DNA from: Chloroflexales bacterium
GTDB taxonomy: Bacteria; Chloroflexota; Chloroflexia; Chloroflexales; Chloroflexaceae
NCBI GenBank assembly: GCA_013336035.1
Contig: JAAXUL010000558.1
Span: 1-5,698, forward strand
Length of the DNA: 5,698 nucleotides
Direction of reading: 5' to 3'
Below the pieces are notes generated by a model that did not search any database, had not been told where the DNA came from, and saw only the letters and a program-made list of their open reading frames with translations. Positions 4,198 to 5,698 of the stretch are shown one piece after another. Position 1 is the first letter of the stretch. The number at the start of each line of letters is the position of its first letter. The position numbers and the translations under genes are program-made.

Positions 4198-5698
4198 TCA
4201 AACGCTCGTCTCCGAACGCGGTTTCGCCACGGCCACTCCTTGACTATGGACCTGCTTATGGCAGTTGGGATGCAGCAGCACACGGTTCGCTACTCCGCTC
4301 GTGCCCCCATGGGTTCGCCAGATCAGGTGATGGCTATGCCATCCCGTAATCTCGGTGATCTTCTGGTTGCAGACCGGGCAGATCCCGTCTTGCTCTTTCC
4401 AAAGGCGCAGCAGCTGTCGTCGCCCGCGCAGGTTCCCTCGCATCTTCACGTCCAACCGTGCCTCGAAGTAGGGTTCCCATTGTGGGTCAAACGGGTTCGC
4501 TGCCCCCCTGACTTTGATGTGGCGTGTGATGGGCATGCTGCTGAGTTGGTAGAGGTGAACTGGACGGAGCTTCTCGTTCTTCCCGAGAACCTCGCCGCGA
4601 AAGATCCAGGCCTGCCCGCCGACCGGGCGGAAGTAGCGCTTCCGCAGCCAGCCAGCCGATTTGCTCGGATGCCGTCGCTTCGCCCAGCGCCATATCTTCT
4701 CGAAGACCACATGGTCCACGCTGCTAAAGGTGTGCTTGCTCACGACATGGCGATGGTAGTTCGCCCAGCCCCGCAGCACGGGGTTGAGTTTCTGGATCAG
4801 CTCGCCTGCCCTGGCTTGCTTGTTTCCTTTCACAATCGTGCGAACTTGCAGGAGCAGGGCTTTGCGGCTCTTGGCCGACGGCGTGATGAGGAACTTGCTC
4901 TGTTTGCCGTTCCGGTACTTCCGGACGTGCTGCCCCAGAAAGTCGAACCCGTCCGTGATATGCGTGAGGCTGGTTTTCTCTGGCGAGAGGGTCAGGCCTC
5001 GCTCGCTCATGAACTGTTCCACGAGCGGCTTGATTTCATCGCGCAGGAGCGCCTCGGAGGCACCCGTGATGATGAAATCGTCCGCATAGCGCACCACGTT
5101 AATCTTGACTTGTTGGCCACGTCGGGTCGTTGTGGGGTGGAGTTGGCGAACTGCTTCCTCCAGGCCATCAAGCGCCAGATTGGCGAGAACGGGCGAAATA
5201 ATCCCCCCCTGGGGGGTGCCCGCCTCCGTGGCGTAGAGGACGTGCTGTTCCATGTAGCCCACCTTCAGCCATTTCTGGAGAATGGCTTTGTCCATGGGGA
5301 CGTGGGCCAGGAGCCAGTCATGGCTGATCCGGTCAAAGCAAGCCTGGATGTCGCCTTCCAGGATCCATTGCGCCGACGCCTTCCTGGCCAGGGTGATGAA
5401 GCATTGCTCGATGGCGTCGGCGGTGGATCGCTCGCCCCGGAACCCATACGAGTTCGGATCGCCTGTGGTCTCCGCGACAGGGTTAAGGGCCAGCAGGTGG
5501 AGTGCCTGCATCGCCCGGTCGTGCATGGTCGGGATCCCCAGGGGGCGCTGTTTGCCGTTGCTTTTCGGGATGTACACGCGCCGCAGCGGTTGGGGACGAT
5601 AGGGACGATGGCGCAGCGCCTGTACGGCGGCAGTCTTCGCTTCTGGCGTCTCCCAGGTAACCCGGTCAACGCCCGCGGTCCGTTTGCCCTGGTTCCCC
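4198..5698 (-). CDS. ltrA: Group II intron-encoded protein: reverse transcriptase, maturase, HNH nuclease
   Basis: The frame is open from the right edge to the TGA at 4198-4200, giving 499 visible residues. It begins in the RT-0 block (GKRTAGVDRVTW), so only the first part of the N-terminus, perhaps 60-70 residues by family comparison, is missing. GTG at 5577 is not the true start, since the conserved sequence extends upstream. Seen in order: RVYIPKSNGKQRPLGIPT (RT-1), SYGFRGERSTADAI (RT-2), WILEGDIQACFDRISH (RT-3), GTPQGGIISPVLANL (RT-4), the catalytic YADD (visible residues 204-207), LSPEKT and FDFLGQHVR (RT-6/7), a thumb/maturase domain X around NYHRHVVSKHTF, and a C-terminal HNH domain with CPVC, HSHHLIW and HPNCH. 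The protein would help splice the intron, nick target DNA and copy the intron into new sites. The stop is only 7 nt before domain V, so the 3' arm of domain IV must lie within the coding sequence. Confidence 0.93.
   Translation of the reverse strand, partial: GNQGKRTAGVDRVTWETPEAKTAAVQALRHRPYRPQPLRRVYIPKSNGKQRPLGIPTMHDRAMQALHLLALNPVAETTGDPNSYGFRGERSTADAIEQCFITLARKASAQWILEGDIQACFDRISHDWLLAHVPMDKAILQKWLKVGYMEQHVLYATEAGTPQGGIISPVLANLALDGLEEAVRQLHPTTTRRGQQVKINVVRYADDFIITGASEALLRDEIKPLVEQFMSERGLTLSPEKTSLTHITDGFDFLGQHVRKYRNGKQSKFLITPSAKSRKALLLQVRTIVKGNKQARAGELIQKLNPVLRGWANYHRHVVSKHTFSSVDHVVFEKIWRWAKRRHPSKSAGWLRKRYFRPVGGQAWIFRGEVLGKNEKLRPVHLYQLSSMPITRHIKVRGAANPFDPQWEPYFEARLDVKMRGNLRGRRQLLRLWKEQDGICPVCNQKITEITGWHSHHLIWRTHGGTSGVANRVLLHPNCHKQVHSQGVAVAKPRSETSV

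Larger units (their letters stand above)
4116..5698 (-). mobile_element. Group II intron (retroelement), 5' end outside window
   Basis: A group II intron carrying its own reverse transcriptase. The 3' end is set by domain V and domain VI and the terminal bases CTACCCGAC, so the last intron base is C4116. The 3' exon is tnpB. Domains I-III and the 5' splice site lie past the right edge. The bases and protein fit an HNH-bearing, chloroplast-like (CL) or class B type; I cannot decide between these without domain I. Both the ribozyme core that is visible and the protein look intact, so it may still be active. It lies on the same strand as tnpB, as expected if it splices from tnpB mRNA. Confidence 0.9.

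Noticed and set aside
3912..4283. A 123-codon open frame starting at 4283 as a complete zinc ribbon protein
   Set aside because: Its upstream part overlaps the intron protein's end and the domain V and VI RNA. Only the part after the 3' splice site is real tnpB. The open frame across the splice site is chance.
3912..5698. An IStron (tnpB with a group I intron)
   Set aside because: The 3' end folds as group II domains V and VI with a bulged branch A, and the encoded protein is a group II reverse transcriptase. No group I core was seen.

Overview
This window is GC-rich bacterial DNA carrying accessory and mobile content. Nothing in it fixes the taxon. The mix of genes (a degenerate copper-amine-oxidase-like protein, a P22_AR_N-type antirepressor, an IS200/IS605 tnpB and an HNH-type group II intron) would fit a Chloroflexota bacterium such as a Chloroflexales or Thermomicrobia relative. 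That is a low-confidence guess from general knowledge, not something read from the bases.

Left part (1 to about 2820, minus strand): a leftward three-gene cluster, promoter-distal genes first. The first gene transcribed is a damaged gene for a protein with the fold layout of a copper amine oxidase. Its catalytic Tyr region is recognisable, but the copper-binding His residues are missing. It is split by two +1 frame changes and has no usable start codon. It is followed 4 nt later by an intact gene for a single-pass membrane protein with a propeller-like outer domain. Seven nt after that comes a small helical protein that runs off the left edge. The second frame change falls on a perfect 31-nt palindrome.

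Middle (2805 to 3885): two abutting 46-bp direct repeats, each holding a perfect 15-nt palindrome and a TTGTTC/GGACAA element. Next come a good sigma70-type promoter, a third copy of the TTGTTC element just downstream of it, and a rightward gene for a phage-antirepressor-like regulator (P22_AR_N-like N-terminus, ORF6C-like C-terminus). The layout looks like an operator region, plausibly controlling this gene.

Right part (3886 to 5698, minus strand): the last 67 codons of an IS605-type tnpB (zinc ribbon and RuvC-III Asp), interrupted exactly between codons by a group II intron. The intron's domains V and VI can be folded base by base from the sequence. Its encoded protein (reverse transcriptase, maturase, HNH) looks intact for the 499 residues visible. 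The 5' part of the intron and the first part of tnpB lie beyond the right edge. The tnpB 3' end faces the antirepressor gene tail to tail with 26 bp between them. The region thus holds nested mobile DNA: an IS605-family element placed next to a phage-like regulator, with a retroelement inserted in its nuclease gene.
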